From: an uncultured Roseobacter sp.
GTDB lineage: Bacteria; Pseudomonadota; Alphaproteobacteria; Rhodobacterales; Rhodobacteraceae
DNA: 64,000 nucleotides
Direction: 5' to 3'
NCBI RefSeq assembly: GCF_947495025.1
Contig: NZ_CANLXG010000002.1
Location: forward strand, 806,001-870,000
The number at the start of each line of letters is the position of its first letter. The first letter of the stretch is position 1. Positions 54,068 to 63,453 of this stretch are shown here, one piece after another. A program made the translations under genes and the position numbers. Under the pieces are notes generated by a model, which ran no database searches, was not told where the DNA came from, and saw only the letters and a list, made by a program, of their open reading frames with translations.

Positions 54068-54746
54068 GGTTGTCCTCGATACAGAAACCACAGGTTTTGA
54101 CCCGGAAACCGGCGACCGGATCGTGGAGATCGGAGCGGTAGAGCTGATGGGTCATATGGCGACGGGCCGGACCTATCATCAGTACATCAATCCGGAACGT
54201 GCCATGCCCGAAGAAGCCTTTCAGGTTCATGGACTCGGGGACGACTTTCTGAAGGACAAACCAAAGTTTGCCGAAATCGGGCAGGCCTTTCTTGATTTTA
54301 TTGGTGACGCAAAGCTGGTCATTCACAACGCAGCCTTTGATATCAAATTCCTGAATGCCGAGCTGAAATGGATGAACCTCCCCCAGATACCGTGGGAGCA
54401 GGCGATTGATACGCTTGCGATTGCCCGCAAACGGTTCCCTGGATCACCCGCTTCGCTGGATGCGCTGTGCCGCCGGTTCGGGATCGACAATTCTTCGCGG
54501 ACGCTGCACGGCGCGCTTCTGGACAGCGAAATCCTGGCAGAGGTGTATCTGGAGCTGATCGGCGGGCGCCAGCCGGACTTCGGTCTGTCGACTTCGTCTC
54601 AGTCTTCTGGCGGAGATGCGGTGCCTGAATGGTCACCGCGACCACGGCCCATACCGCTTGCATCCCGTCTTACGGATGCAGAAGCCGCCGCCCATGCCGA
54701 ATTTGTGGCAAAGCTGGGCGACGACGCGTTGTGGTCCAAAGCCTGA
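54060..54746 (+). CDS. dnaQ: DNA polymerase III subunit epsilon (3'-5' exonuclease)
   Basis: DnaQ proofreads for the replicative polymerase. The 228-residue protein has Exo [21 protein letters not shown], Exo [16 protein letters not shown] and Exo [20 protein letters not shown], with all catalytic Asp/Glu residues. The start ATG 54060 overlaps coaE by 8 bases; the frame is open from 54000 but that part lies inside coaE. Its stop is one base from the convergent secB stop. Sitting beside oriC, it would have high early dosage. Confidence 0.95.
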   Translation: MREVVLDTETTGFDPETGDRIVEIGAVELMGHMATGRTYHQYINPERAMPEEAFQVHGLGDDFLKDKPKFAEIGQAFLDFIGDAKLVIHNAAFDIKFLNAELKWMNLPQIPWEQAIDTLAIARKRFPGSPASLDALCRRFGIDNSSRTLHGALLDSEILAEVYLELIGGRQPDFGLSTSSQSSGGDAVPEWSPRPRPIPLASRLTDAEAAAHAEFVAKLGDDALWSKA

Positions 54747-54747
54747 C

Positions 54748-55254
54748 TCAGGCGTCTGCTTTTCCGGTCTCGGCAGCCTGACGGCGCGCAAGCTCATTGC
54801 GGTATAGTGACAGGAAATCGATGTTTTCCAGGTTCAGCGGCGGGAAGCCCCCGTCGCGTGTGATGTCACTGACAACGCGGCGCAGGAACGGAAAGATCAT
54901 CCGCGGGCATTCGATCAGCAGGAAAGGATGCAGCTGGTCTTCGGGAACATTTTCGATATGGAAAATGCCGGCATATTCGATTTCCAGCACGAAAAGCGTC
55001 GTGTCGCCCTCTTTGGCTTTCGACGTGATGTTCAGCCTGATGACAGATTCATACTGGTTTTCGGCACCGCGCTTCTTGCCATCAAGATTAACCTGCACCT
55101 GCACATCCGGCGTAGTGTCAGCAGGAGCACCTTTCTGCGCCATGATGTTTTCAAACGACATGTCCCGGATGTACTGACCGAGCACGCGCATCTGCGGTGC
55201 CTGGACCTGGGGCTGTTGACCGTTCGGTTGTGCCTGTGCTTCTTCGTCTGCCAT
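54748..55254 (-). CDS. secB: Protein-export chaperone SecB
   Basis: SecB keeps preproteins unfolded and passes them to SecA. The 168-residue protein starts MADEEAQAQPNGQQPQVQAP and has VLGQYIRDMSFENIMAQK, EIEYAGIFHIENVPEDQLHP and LLIECPRMIFPFLRRVVSDI, all SecB signatures, with a slightly long Gln/Ala-rich N-terminus. It is 58 bases downstream of fxsA and convergent with dnaQ. secA is at the other end of this window. Confidence 0.96.
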   Translation of the reverse strand: MADEEAQAQPNGQQPQVQAPQMRVLGQYIRDMSFENIMAQKGAPADTTPDVQVQVNLDGKKRGAENQYESVIRLNITSKAKEGDTTLFVLEIEYAGIFHIENVPEDQLHPFLLIECPRMIFPFLRRVVSDITRDGGFPPLNLENIDFLSLYRNELARRQAAETGKADA

Positions 55255-55312
55255 TGCGAGCTCCTGAGCGAATAAAAAATCAGCGCACGCTTAACAGCTT
55301 GGGTTTATGATC

Positions 55313-55819
55313 TCAATGGTCCGTCCAGCCGGAGGGTTTACGGATCCTGTCGGCGTCAGTGGGTACTTCGGAATACTCGCCGTCGATGATGTCACCATTG
55401 CCACCGTTTCCACGGCGCGGACCGGTACCGGGACGCCCGGCACCCGGGTGCGGACCAGTGCTGAATGTCTGGACATTGACCCGTTTGCGGACAGCATGAA
55501 AGACCGACGTGCGAAACGCCGGCACCAGCAGCAGAAAACCCACCGCGTCTGTGAAAAACCCGGGCGTCAGCAGCAAGGCGCCGGAGAAAAGGATCATCGC
55601 ACCATGCACCAGCGGTTCGGTCGGATCCTGAAGCTCCGAAAATGACGCGCGCAACTGTGACATCGCCAGAGCACCCTGGTTGCGCACCAGAAAAGTGCCG
55701 AGAATGGCTGTCAGCACGACAGTTACGAGCGTCCAGCCAAGACCAATCGCGCCACCGATCTGCACAAAAAGTGTGATCTCAATCAGCGGTACAGCCAGAA
55801 AGGCGATAAACAACCACAT
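55313..55819 (-). CDS. fxsA: FxsA-family membrane protein
   Basis: The 168-residue protein has several membrane spans (MWLFIAFLAVPLIEITLFVQ; GWTLVTVVLTAILGTFLV; ILFSGALLLTPGFFTDAVGF) matching the FxsA family, whose E. coli member modulates phage F exclusion. The motif LVHGAMILFSGALLLTPGF is diagnostic. The tail (about 125-168) is Gly/Pro-rich and soluble. ATG 55819 has AAGGA upstream. It is divergent from the Tim44-like gene with a 104-base gap. Confidence 0.92.
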   Translation of the reverse strand: MWLFIAFLAVPLIEITLFVQIGGAIGLGWTLVTVVLTAILGTFLVRNQGALAMSQLRASFSELQDPTEPLVHGAMILFSGALLLTPGFFTDAVGFLLLVPAFRTSVFHAVRKRVNVQTFSTGPHPGAGRPGTGPRRGNGGNGDIIDGEYSEVPTDADRIRKPSGWTDH

Positions 55820-55923
55820 TTTGATCCTTCCTTTCGTCGGCACGACGGTGGACTTGAGCGTGCACCGCACCTACATAAGTTCTCTGTATACCCGTTTCCA
55901 CACGTTCCCCGCATGAGGTTTAT

Positions 55924-56586
55924 ATGAATTCGCCCCTGATACAGCTTCTGGTTCTTGCCGGCATCGCTGTTTTTCTGATTTTGCGACTGAAAAGTGTGCT
56001 GGGAACACGTGAGGGTTTTGAGAAACCCCCGTCTCAGGCGCAGGTCACCGGCCGTAGTGAACGGACACATGATTTCGAAGTAATCGAAGGTGGTCCTGAT
56101 CTTGATATCACAGATCACGTGGATGAGGACAGCCCGGCGGCCACAGCGCTGGCCGAGATGAAGCGTCTCGAGCCGTCTTTTAACGTGACCGAATTCCTGG
56201 GCGGCGCGCGCGGTGCGTATGAAATGATCGTCATGGGTTATGAGAACGGCGATCTTGACGACATTCAGCCATTCATCGCCGAAGACATCTATGATTCATT
56301 TGTCGAAGGTGTCGCAGCACGCGAAGACCAGGGACTGACCATTGAGGCGAATTTTATTGGTGTCCGCGAGCTGAAACTGGTGGATGCAACCCTCGACCCG
56401 GTTACCAACGAGGCCGAGCTGACCATCCGCTTCATCGGTGAGCTGACATCGGCCGTACGCAACAGCGAAGGCGAAATCGTTGAAGGCAGCACCACCGAAA
56501 TGAAGCGGCAGAAAGATACCTGGTCTTTTGCCAGAACGATGGGCTCGGATGATCCGAATTGGCAGCTCGTATCCACAGACGCCTGA
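55924..56586 (+). CDS. Tim44/TimA-like inner-membrane-anchored protein
   Basis: The 220-residue protein has an N-terminal span (LIQLLVLAGIAVFLILRL, 5-22) followed by a Tim44-like domain (TEFLGGARGAYEMIVMGYEN and EANFIGVRELKLVDATLDPV, WSFARTMGSDDPNWQLVSTD). Alphaproteobacterial TimA is the bacterial relative of the mitochondrial import motor scaffold Tim44; its role here is not known, perhaps in membrane-protein biogenesis. It overlaps mltA by 28 bases. Confidence 0.9.
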   Translation: MNSPLIQLLVLAGIAVFLILRLKSVLGTREGFEKPPSQAQVTGRSERTHDFEVIEGGPDLDITDHVDEDSPAATALAEMKRLEPSFNVTEFLGGARGAYEMIVMGYENGDLDDIQPFIAEDIYDSFVEGVAAREDQGLTIEANFIGVRELKLVDATLDPVTNEAELTIRFIGELTSAVRNSEGEIVEGSTTEMKRQKDTWSFARTMGSDDPNWQLVSTDA

Positions 56587-57617
56587 CGTCGGCGGCGGCG
56601 GCACTCTGGATCGGGGCGGCTGCTTTGGCTGAACCGACATCGCCAGAAGTGCATGCCGAAGTTCTTTCTTTCGACGATCTTGATGGCTGGGCGGATGATG
56701 ATCATGCATCGGCATTCGAGGTGTTCAGGTCAACCTGCGCAGACATGACTGACCCGGACTGGCAGGCCGTCTGCGCCTTTGCCACCAGCAACCCCGATCC
56801 GCGTCGTTTCTTTGAACTGTTGTTCCGGCCTGTTCTGATCACAGATGGCGACGACGGGCTTTTCACCGGATATTTTGAACCTGAACTCAATGGCTCGCTT
56901 CGCAGGTCAGGCAAATACCGTTACCCGGTTTATGCCATGCCGCCCGAGGCGCGCGAGGTGGATCAGTGGTATTCCCGTCGCGAGCTTCTCGAAACAGACA
57001 AGCTGGCGGGCCGTGGTCTGGAGATCGCCTGGGTCGATGACCCCGTTGAGCTGTTCTTTCTGCAGATCCAGGGTTCAGGCCGGATTACTCTGCCGGACGG
57101 GGGCAAAGTACGGGTCGGATACAGCGGCGCCAATGGTCATCCCTATAAGTCTATCGGCGCAGAACTGGTTCGCCGTGGTGTCTTTCAGGCCCATCAGGTC
57201 AGCGCTACGGTTATCCGCAACTGGGTGCGCAAAAACCCGGTGGCGGGCCAGGAGCTGCTGTTTCACAATCCATCTTATGTGTTTTTCCGCGAAGTCAGCC
57301 GCGTGCCCGCAAACAAGGGTCCGCTTGGAGCAATGAACCGGTCGGTGACGCCGATGCGGTCGATAGCGGTCGATCCGGCATTTGTGCCCCTGGGTGCACC
57401 GGTCTGGATCGAAAAAGACGGGGCTGGTCCGATGCGACGGCTGATGATTGCTCAGGATACAGGGTCCGCGATCAAGGGCGCACAGCGTGCCGATGTTTTC
57501 TTTGGCACAGGGGATGCAGCCGGTCGCGCGGCGGGGCAGCTCAAAGACCCGGGCCGCATGCTCGTGCTGTTGCCCATTCAGCGCGCATGGGCCATGGCGC
57601 CGGAGAGCGGGTTGTGA
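56559..57617 (+). CDS. mltA: Membrane-bound lytic murein transglycosylase A
   Basis: MltA cleaves peptidoglycan glycan strands. The 352-residue protein begins at TTG 56559 with a signal peptide (HRRLTSAAAALWIGAAALAE, 6-25), then the MltA domain (GLFTGYFEPELNGSLRRSGK; FFLQIQGSGRITLPDGGKVR; RVGYSGANGHPYKSIG) and a 3D domain with catalytic Asp in RRLMIAQDTGSAIKGAQRAD. The TTG is the only start that leaves a full signal peptide, and it overlaps the Tim44-like gene by 28 bases. No lipobox is seen, so it is probably periplasmic rather than lipid-anchored. Confidence 0.9.
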   Translation: MAARIHRRLTSAAAALWIGAAALAEPTSPEVHAEVLSFDDLDGWADDDHASAFEVFRSTCADMTDPDWQAVCAFATSNPDPRRFFELLFRPVLITDGDDGLFTGYFEPELNGSLRRSGKYRYPVYAMPPEAREVDQWYSRRELLETDKLAGRGLEIAWVDDPVELFFLQIQGSGRITLPDGGKVRVGYSGANGHPYKSIGAELVRRGVFQAHQVSATVIRNWVRKNPVAGQELLFHNPSYVFFREVSRVPANKGPLGAMNRSVTPMRSIAVDPAFVPLGAPVWIEKDGAGPMRRLMIAQDTGSAIKGAQRADVFFGTGDAAGRAAGQLKDPGRMLVLLPIQRAWAMAPESGL

Positions 57618-58207
57618 GCCGCCGCAAGCTCGGCCCTGACGAAATCGCGCTCTGGAAGAAAGTCACTGAAAGAACTGAGCCACTGGGCAAACCCGAGACC
57701 TTTGACCCCGAGGCATTTGCACCGCCACCCAGGCCGCAGCCTGTGCCCGCCCTGAAAACCAGTCCGACCGCACAACGAAACCAGCTGCCGAAACCCCCGG
57801 CCCGACGGGTCAGTTATGATCTTGCACCCTCACTGCCTGAGAGTATTGCAAGATCGCCGGTTCAGATGGACCAGAAAACCTTTTCCAGAATGACCCGCGG
57901 CAAACTTAAACCAGAAGGCCGGATCGACCTGCATGGTATGACGCTGGACCGCGCGCATACCGCGCTTAACCGGTTCATCATGTCATCGCACGGATCCGGC
58001 AAGCGCCTCGTTCTTGTCATCACGGGCAAGGGAAAACACCGCGATGACGGTGGCCCCATTCCGGTACGTTTTGGGGTTCTGCGTCATCAGGTGCCGCAAT
58101 GGCTGGCATCCCCCCCGATGTCGTCCATGGTTCTGCAGGTGTCCGAGGCGCATATCAGCCATGGTGGCGGTGGCGCCTATTATGTCTATCTCAGACGGAT
58201 GCGCTGA
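57614..58207 (+). CDS. Smr-domain protein
   Basis: The 197-residue protein (GTG 57614, GTGA overlap with mltA) has an N-terminal unstructured, Pro-rich part (KLGPDEIALWKKVTERTEPL; PPPRPQPVPALKTSPT) and a C-terminal Smr domain with GRIDLHGMTLDRAHTALNRF and VLVITGKGKHRDDGG, then HGGGGAYYVYLRR. Smr domains nick DNA or cleave RNA in ribosome rescue. The (I/V)DLHG and TGKG motifs are intact. The convergent MFS gene overlaps its end by 17 bases. Confidence 0.88.
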   Translation: MSRRKLGPDEIALWKKVTERTEPLGKPETFDPEAFAPPPRPQPVPALKTSPTAQRNQLPKPPARRVSYDLAPSLPESIARSPVQMDQKTFSRMTRGKLKPEGRIDLHGMTLDRAHTALNRFIMSSHGSGKRLVLVITGKGKHRDDGGPIPVRFGVLRHQVPQWLASPPMSSMVLQVSEAHISHGGGGAYYVYLRRMR

Positions 58208-59420
58208 CCGGCAGATCGCGCTGGTACCGGTAGATTCCCAACCCCGCCAGCGCCGCACCGCCGAAATAGAAAAACGAGATCGGAACCATCTGGTCAGGAA
58301 AGCTGATCCCCCAGTCGATGAGCACACCCGTTATGCCAGGACCGATGGCTGAACCGAAAACCATCAGCGCGGCGGCGGCGGCCTTGATCGCACCCAGGTG
58401 ACGGGTGCCGTAGAAAACAGCCCAGAAGGCGGTTGTCGCCGTACCCTGCATGCCCTGCCCGATCCCGAAAATTACGAGACCGATACCGGCCATGAAAATC
58501 GTATCAGCAACCGACAGGATCAGGAAAGAGACGCCAAAGGGCAGCATCTGAAAGGGAACAATCCATTTGACGCCAAATCTGTCGACGGCCCATCCTGTGA
58601 TAAAGGTAAATGCGATGGATGCGAGCGTGTAGACGGGCATGAGTGCCACATAAGACGCGAGGCTCCAGCCCTTGACCTCGGTCAGGTGAACCTGCTGGAA
58701 AAAGAGTGCGGTACCCCAGGCAGACGGTCCGAGCACGAGAGGGACCAGAAAGTAAAACAGCGGGTGCCTCAGCAGATCAGACCGCGTCCAGTGTCGCCCG
58801 CCCATCCCGACGCTTTGCATGTCGTCAGACATTGATTGCGGCGTTCGTTCCTGACGCAGCAACCCCTGCATCAGCGGGATGGCCGCCACAACGCAGAGGG
58901 CGGCAACAATCCACAGCCACCGCCAGTCCAGTGTGAGCATCAGTCCGACAAAGATGATGGGCAACACTGCCTGCCCGGCAGCAAACCCCATCGACGCAAG
59001 CGAAATTGCCCTGCCGCGCGTAGCCGTAAACCAGCGCGACATCGCCACTGCACCCAGTTGCGACATCATCCCCTGACCCATCAGACGCAGGGCATAGACA
59101 ACAAAGACCAGCAAAACCGCAGACTGCACCGTCGCCATCGCGACACAGGCCAGTGCCAGCAGAACCATGACCCACAGCGACAGCCCCCGCACCCTGAACC
59201 GGTCGGTCAGTGCACCGGCCCAGATCATCGTGACCGCAGACAGAGTTGTGCCGATCGTATAGATCCCGCCCCATTGTCCGTCCGTCAGAACAAAGGCCTC
59301 TTTGATCTGGCCTGCGAAAAGCGAAATGAAATACGTCTGACCAAACGACGAGGTAAAGCACAGCAGGAACCCTGCCAGCAGAAACAGCCGGTTATCGATC
59401 AGAAAGCGCAGGTATCCCAT
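58191..59420 (-). CDS. MFS transporter
   Basis: The 409-residue protein has about 12 membrane spans and the MFS loop GALTDRFRVRGLSLWVMVLL between spans 2 and 3. TGWAVDRFGVKWIVPFQMLP marks the repeat in the second half. The gene starts ATG 59420, 37 bases after the hslU stop, so it may share the hslU transcript. The substrate cannot be assigned. Its 3' end overlaps the Smr gene by 17 bases. Confidence 0.88.
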   Translation of the reverse strand: MGYLRFLIDNRLFLLAGFLLCFTSSFGQTYFISLFAGQIKEAFVLTDGQWGGIYTIGTTLSAVTMIWAGALTDRFRVRGLSLWVMVLLALACVAMATVQSAVLLVFVVYALRLMGQGMMSQLGAVAMSRWFTATRGRAISLASMGFAAGQAVLPIIFVGLMLTLDWRWLWIVAALCVVAAIPLMQGLLRQERTPQSMSDDMQSVGMGGRHWTRSDLLRHPLFYFLVPLVLGPSAWGTALFFQQVHLTEVKGWSLASYVALMPVYTLASIAFTFITGWAVDRFGVKWIVPFQMLPFGVSFLILSVADTIFMAGIGLVIFGIGQGMQGTATTAFWAVFYGTRHLGAIKAAAAALMVFGSAIGPGITGVLIDWGISFPDQMVPISFFYFGGAALAGLGIYRYQRDLPVSASV

Positions 59421-59457
59421 GGATCACCTGTCGCAGGCATCCACGATGATTGGAAGC

Positions 59458-60768
59458 CTAAAGAACGTAGCGGCTGATGTCAGTGGACCTGGTCAGCTCA
59501 CCAAGGTTCTTCTCGACAAAGGCAGCGTTCACAACGATTTCTTCGCCGCCGCGATCGGGTGCGGAAAAGGACAACTCTTCGAACACGCGTTCCATAACGG
59601 TGTAAAGACGCCGCGCACCGATATTCTCGACCGACTGGTTCACATCTGCTGCGATTTTTGCCAGTGCTGCGATGCCGTCCTCCTCGAAGGAAACGGTCAC
59701 AGCTTCGGTGCCCATCAGGGCTGTGTACTGAAGGGTCAGCGCGTTATCAGTTTCGGTCAGAATGCGCACAAAATCTTCTTCGGTCAGCGCGCGCAGCTCG
59801 ACGCGGATCGGCAGACGCCCCTGCAGTTCCGGCAGCAGATCAGAGGGTTTGGCGATGTGGAAAGCGCCCGAGGCGATGAACAGAACGTGGTCCGTTTTGA
59901 CGGGTCCGTGTTTGGTGCTGACGGTGGTGCCTTCGATCAGCGGCAGCAGATCGCGCTGGACGCCCTCGCGGCTGACATCGCCACCACGTGCATCAGACCG
60001 GGCACATACCTTGTCGATCTCATCAAGGAAAACGATGCCATTCTGCTCAACCGCCTCGATGGCAGCACGTGTCACGGATTCGTCGTCCAGAAGCTTGTCG
60101 GCCTCTTCTCCGATCAGGATGTCATAGCTCTGGGCCACGGTCATCTTCTTGCGGGTGGTGCGCCCGCCCAGCGCTTTGCCGAAAAGATCACCGATGTTCA
60201 TCATGCCTCCGCCCATATTCGGCTGGCCAGGAATATCCATCATGCCGCCAAAGGGGTTGGAATTATCGGCAAGGTCCAGCTCGATCTCGGTGTCGTCCAG
60301 CTCGCCCGCCTTGAGCTTCTTGCGGAACATCTCGCGGGTGCTTTCGCGGGCATCGGTTCCTGCGATGGCTTCAATCACCCGTTCCTCGGCGGCAGCATGG
60401 GCACTGGTCTTCACATCCTCGCGCATGTGGTCGCGCACCATGGCGATGGCACTGTCTACCAGATCACGGATGATCTGCTCGACGTCACGACCGACATACC
60501 CCACTTCGGTGAACTTGGTGGCCTCAACTTTGAGAAAAGGCGCGCGGGCCAGTTTCGCCAGCCGGCGGCTGATTTCTGTCTTGCCGACCCCGGTGGGTCC
60601 GATCATCAGGATATTCTTGGGATAAACTTCATCCCGCAGGTCATCGCTGAGCTGTTTACGGCGCCAGCGATTCCGCAGTGCGACCGCAACGGCACGTTTG
60701 GCGTCTTTCTGTCCGATGATAAACCGGTCGAGTTCTGAAACAATCTGCTGGGGGGTAAGGTCGGTCAA
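59458..60768 (-). CDS. hslU: ATP-dependent protease ATPase subunit HslU
   Basis: HslU unfolds substrates for HslV. The 436-residue protein (TTG 60768, AGGA 8 bases upstream; [20 protein letters not shown]) has the Walker [12 protein letters not shown] (57-67), [20 protein letters not shown], an intermediate domain with [20 protein letters not shown], and the C-terminal [18 protein letters not shown]. The C-terminal YVL tail fits HslV docking. The frame is open to 60873, but that is not conserved. hslV is at 62.4 kb, separated by two other genes. Confidence 0.95.
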   Translation of the reverse strand: MTDLTPQQIVSELDRFIIGQKDAKRAVAVALRNRWRRKQLSDDLRDEVYPKNILMIGPTGVGKTEISRRLAKLARAPFLKVEATKFTEVGYVGRDVEQIIRDLVDSAIAMVRDHMREDVKTSAHAAAEERVIEAIAGTDARESTREMFRKKLKAGELDDTEIELDLADNSNPFGGMMDIPGQPNMGGGMMNIGDLFGKALGGRTTRKKMTVAQSYDILIGEEADKLLDDESVTRAAIEAVEQNGIVFLDEIDKVCARSDARGGDVSREGVQRDLLPLIEGTTVSTKHGPVKTDHVLFIASGAFHIAKPSDLLPELQGRLPIRVELRALTEEDFVRILTETDNALTLQYTALMGTEAVTVSFEEDGIAALAKIAADVNQSVENIGARRLYTVMERVFEELSFSAPDRGGEEIVVNAAFVEKNLGELTRSTDISRYVL

Positions 60769-60935
60769 AGCGCTGTCCTGAGGTCTGTTTGTTACAACGG
60801 ATGTAAGGATCAGGGCCGGAAACGCAACAAGGAACACGAAATGATCCCGGTTGTTCACGACGAAGAGAGGCATCTGTTGCGAAAAGCAGGACCGCGTATG
60901 TTGAATGCACCAAACGCACCTGAAAGGACCCTGTC

Positions 60936-61319
60936 ATGGATCGCCGCCAGTTTCTCAATATGACCGCCGCCGCCGTTGCGGCAACAATCGCTCAACCTGT
61001 TCTCGCAGGCGGACACGGACGTGTTGCCGCATTCAAAAAGAAAAACAGCTATGCCGTTTCCGGTCGCGCCGAAATCGCGAAAAAAGGTGATGGCTATGTC
61101 ATCAACCTGCTGGACGACTTTGAGTTTGACGGCGCACCGGATCCCAAGATTGCGCTGGGCAAGAACGGTTATGACAAAAACACGCTCATGGGCCTGCTGA
61201 AATCGAACAAAGGCGCCTCTTCATACGAAGTGCCGGCCGGCATCAATCCGGATGACTACAATGAGGTCTGGATCTGGTGCGAGCAGTATAACGTACCGCT
61301 GGCTGTCGCATCCTTCTGA
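60936..61319 (+). CDS. Exported DM13-type domain protein
   Basis: The 127-residue protein has a twin-arginine-like leader (MDRRQFLNMTAAAVAATIAQ, with RR followed by QFL), then a DM13-like domain (about 40-127): YVINLLDDFEFDGAPDPKIA, GKNGYDKNTLMGLLKSNKGA, EVPAGINPDDYNEVWIWCEQ. DM13 domains are thought to take part in electron transfer or redox, partly because of a conserved Cys, here in WIWCEQY. It is divergent from hslU with a 167-base gap and convergent with the membrane protein gene at 61351. Function unproven. Confidence 0.82.
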   Translation: MDRRQFLNMTAAAVAATIAQPVLAGGHGRVAAFKKKNSYAVSGRAEIAKKGDGYVINLLDDFEFDGAPDPKIALGKNGYDKNTLMGLLKSNKGASSYEVPAGINPDDYNEVWIWCEQYNVPLAVASF

Positions 61320-61350
61320 TCTGCTGACCTGTCAGAGACCCCTGTCGCCC

Positions 61351-62412
61351 TCAGACACTGGGCGGCAGGCGGTGTTTCGGGATAAAATCCGGCAGCGCGC
61401 GCAACAGATGCGCGCGGATGCTTTCCCAGCGCGCTCCGAGAAACACCAGAAATGCTCCCAGCAGGAGCACAGTGAAGACAGCGCCTTCGCCATCGAAAAC
61501 AGTCGACGAAAGCACAACGATGTAACTGATCGCAGCGATCAGAAAGCTCCGTCTGTCGATGATGATGGCGACCAGCGCAAAGAGCGACATTACGGCAATC
61601 AGCACAGTGTCTGACCAGGCACCTGACGATTCAAGCAGGCTGAGCGCCAGCGTGTTGACCAGTGCGGGAGCGGCGACAACATGAAGCCAGAAGCCATTCG
61701 CCGCACGTCTGGTCACCCGGTGGGGATCGGACATGTCAAAAGCCATCGCTATGGCAAAAACGACTATGCCAATGCCCAGCGTAATCAGCGCGAACGGCCC
61801 GTCGGCTGACAGCAGAAAGAGATCGCGGGTTGTGGATGGGGCGCCATTGCTGTTTCCGGCGATCAGAATGGATACGCCAAAAGCCATCACCGCAATGATG
61901 GCCAGCGCAAACGGAACACGGAACCGGTACCAGTACGCCAGCATCGCCGCCGTCGCGAGAATGAAGGGCAGCGCCAGAGAGCTGTTATCCCCCTGTGCTA
62001 CCATAAAAATTTCAGCCAGACCGCCGGCGAAACCGTATCCGGCATTTGCAGCGAACATCAGCGACAGCGCAATTGCCGGCGCTACCATTCTGCGTCTGCG
62101 GACAAAGTACTCGGACAACAGCCAGATGATGACAGCCCCGAGAAGTCCGGAGTAAATGAGGCTGTTGCGGATGTCGCTGCTGTCGATGGTGGAGAATGTC
62201 ACGACGCCAATCCATCCACTGGTCAGGATTGCGAGACCCACGACAATGAAAATCTCATTGAAACCGCGGAAAAGCTCAAACGGCTCATCACCGGGTTCGA
62301 GGTTTTCGCGCGCACCGCGCCGGCTGTCCGCGAGGGCTTTCAGCGAAGCAGCCTGCGCTTCGGTCAGAATACCGGCTCCGACAGAAGCGCGCAGGTCGTC
62401 CTTGTCGATCAT
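61351..62412 (-). CDS. Multi-span membrane protein (DUF2157-like), translationally coupled to hslV
   Basis: The 353-residue protein has an N-terminal cytoplasmic segment ([20 protein letters not shown], typical of the DUF2157 type) followed by about ten hydrophobic spans, for example [20 protein letters not shown] and [20 protein letters not shown]. No catalytic motif is visible. Its ATG overlaps the hslV stop (ATGA), so it is expressed with the protease subunit. Role unknown. Confidence 0.8.
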   Translation of the reverse strand: MIDKDDLRASVGAGILTEAQAASLKALADSRRGARENLEPGDEPFELFRGFNEIFIVVGLAILTSGWIGVVTFSTIDSSDIRNSLIYSGLLGAVIIWLLSEYFVRRRRMVAPAIALSLMFAANAGYGFAGGLAEIFMVAQGDNSSLALPFILATAAMLAYWYRFRVPFALAIIAVMAFGVSILIAGNSNGAPSTTRDLFLLSADGPFALITLGIGIVVFAIAMAFDMSDPHRVTRRAANGFWLHVVAAPALVNTLALSLLESSGAWSDTVLIAVMSLFALVAIIIDRRSFLIAAISYIVVLSSTVFDGEGAVFTVLLLGAFLVFLGARWESIRAHLLRALPDFIPKHRLPPSV

Positions 62413-62966
62413 TTGGTGATCTTTTCAACCGTCAGATTGCCGTTGGTGTAAACGCAGATATCGGCGGCAATCGCCATAGCATCGCGGGCAACCGCTTCTG
62501 CATCCCTGTCGCTGTCCATCATGCCGCGTGCTGCAGCCAGCGCATAATTGCCGCCGGACCCGATGGCGGTGACATCGTGTTCGGGCTCCAGCACGTCGCC
62601 GGCGCCGGTGATCACAAAGATATCCGTGCCATCCGACACAATCAGCATGGCCTCGAGCTTTTGCAGGTATTTGTCCGTGCGCCAGTCCTTGGCGAGCTCA
62701 ACGCTCGCACGCGCCAGCTGGCCCGGTGTCGCCTCCAGCTTGGTCTCCAGCCGTTCCAGCAGGGTAAAAGCATCCGCCGTCGAACCGGCAAATCCGCATA
62801 CAACGTCGTAGCCCCCGGGGCTGAGACGGCGCACTTTGCGCGCGGATCCCTTAATCACGGTCTGTCCCAGAGAGACCTGACCATCACCGGCAATCACAAC
62901 CTCGCCGCCCTTTTTGACGCCGATGATTGTCGTACCGTGCCAGCCGGGAAATTCTTCGCGCGCCAT
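62409..62966 (-). CDS. hslV: ATP-dependent protease peptidase subunit HslV
   Basis: HslV is the threonine protease of the HslUV complex. The 185-residue protein starts [20 protein letters not shown], a short propeptide before the catalytic Thr12, and has [40 protein letters not shown] and [18 protein letters not shown]. The stop overlaps the next gene's ATG. hslV and hslU are usually adjacent; here a membrane protein gene and a divergent DM13-type gene separate them. Confidence 0.95.
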   Translation of the reverse strand: MAREEFPGWHGTTIIGVKKGGEVVIAGDGQVSLGQTVIKGSARKVRRLSPGGYDVVCGFAGSTADAFTLLERLETKLEATPGQLARASVELAKDWRTDKYLQKLEAMLIVSDGTDIFVITGAGDVLEPEHDVTAIGSGGNYALAAARGMMDSDRDAEAVARDAMAIAADICVYTNGNLTVEKITK

Positions 62967-63044
62967 GATCGTCTCCTGTTGTCGCCCTGCCCGACTATAT
63001 GGCGCGGGCGTCTCAGCGGTACAAGGGCGCAGCCCCGGCGCAAA

Positions 63045-63072
63045 GAAAAAGGGCGCCCCGACCGGGACGCCC
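63045..63072 (-). terminator. Rho-independent terminator of trxA
   Basis: On the minus strand GGGCGTCCC (63072-63064) pairs with GGGGCGCCC (63059-63051) with one G-U pair and loop GGTC, followed by T residues (A run 63046-63050 on the plus strand). It lies 24 bases after the trxA stop and before hslV, so the units are separate. Confidence 0.85.
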
Positions 63073-63095
63073 GATATTCTGACGTTCTGCCGGGA

Positions 63096-63416
63096 TCAGA
63101 TCGCGTCTTCGATCCAGCTCTGCAGTGCAGCCTTCGGCTTGGCGCCTGCCATGTTCGAGACCACCTGGCCGTCTTTGAAAATGAACAGCGCCGGGATGCC
63201 GCGCACACCCATCTGGGCGGGGGCATTGGGGTTGTCGTCGACGTTGACTTTGACGATTTTCACTTTGCCATCCATCTCAGAGGACAGCTCTTCAAGCGAC
63301 GGTCCGATCTGTTTGCACGGGCCGCACCAGGGCGCCCAGAAATCCACCACAACGGGGATATCGGAATTTTTGACTTCGGCGTCGAATGTCTCGTCTGTTA
63401 CTGCAACGGTTGCCAT
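63096..63416 (-). CDS. trxA: Thioredoxin
   Basis: The 106-residue protein is a normal-length cytosolic thioredoxin with the active site [15 protein letters not shown] (Cys31, Cys34), [20 protein letters not shown] and the cis-proline in [15 protein letters not shown] 63416 ([15 protein letters not shown]) is the natural start; the open frame upstream is not used. It is 37 bases downstream of addA and ends at a good terminator. Confidence 0.96.
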   Translation of the reverse strand: MATVAVTDETFDAEVKNSDIPVVVDFWAPWCGPCKQIGPSLEELSSEMDGKVKIVKVNVDDNPNAPAQMGVRGIPALFIFKDGQVVSNMAGAKPKAALQSWIEDAI

Positions 63417-63453
63417 GGTGATCTCCTGACCGGCTTGTGCTTGGACGCAAAAC

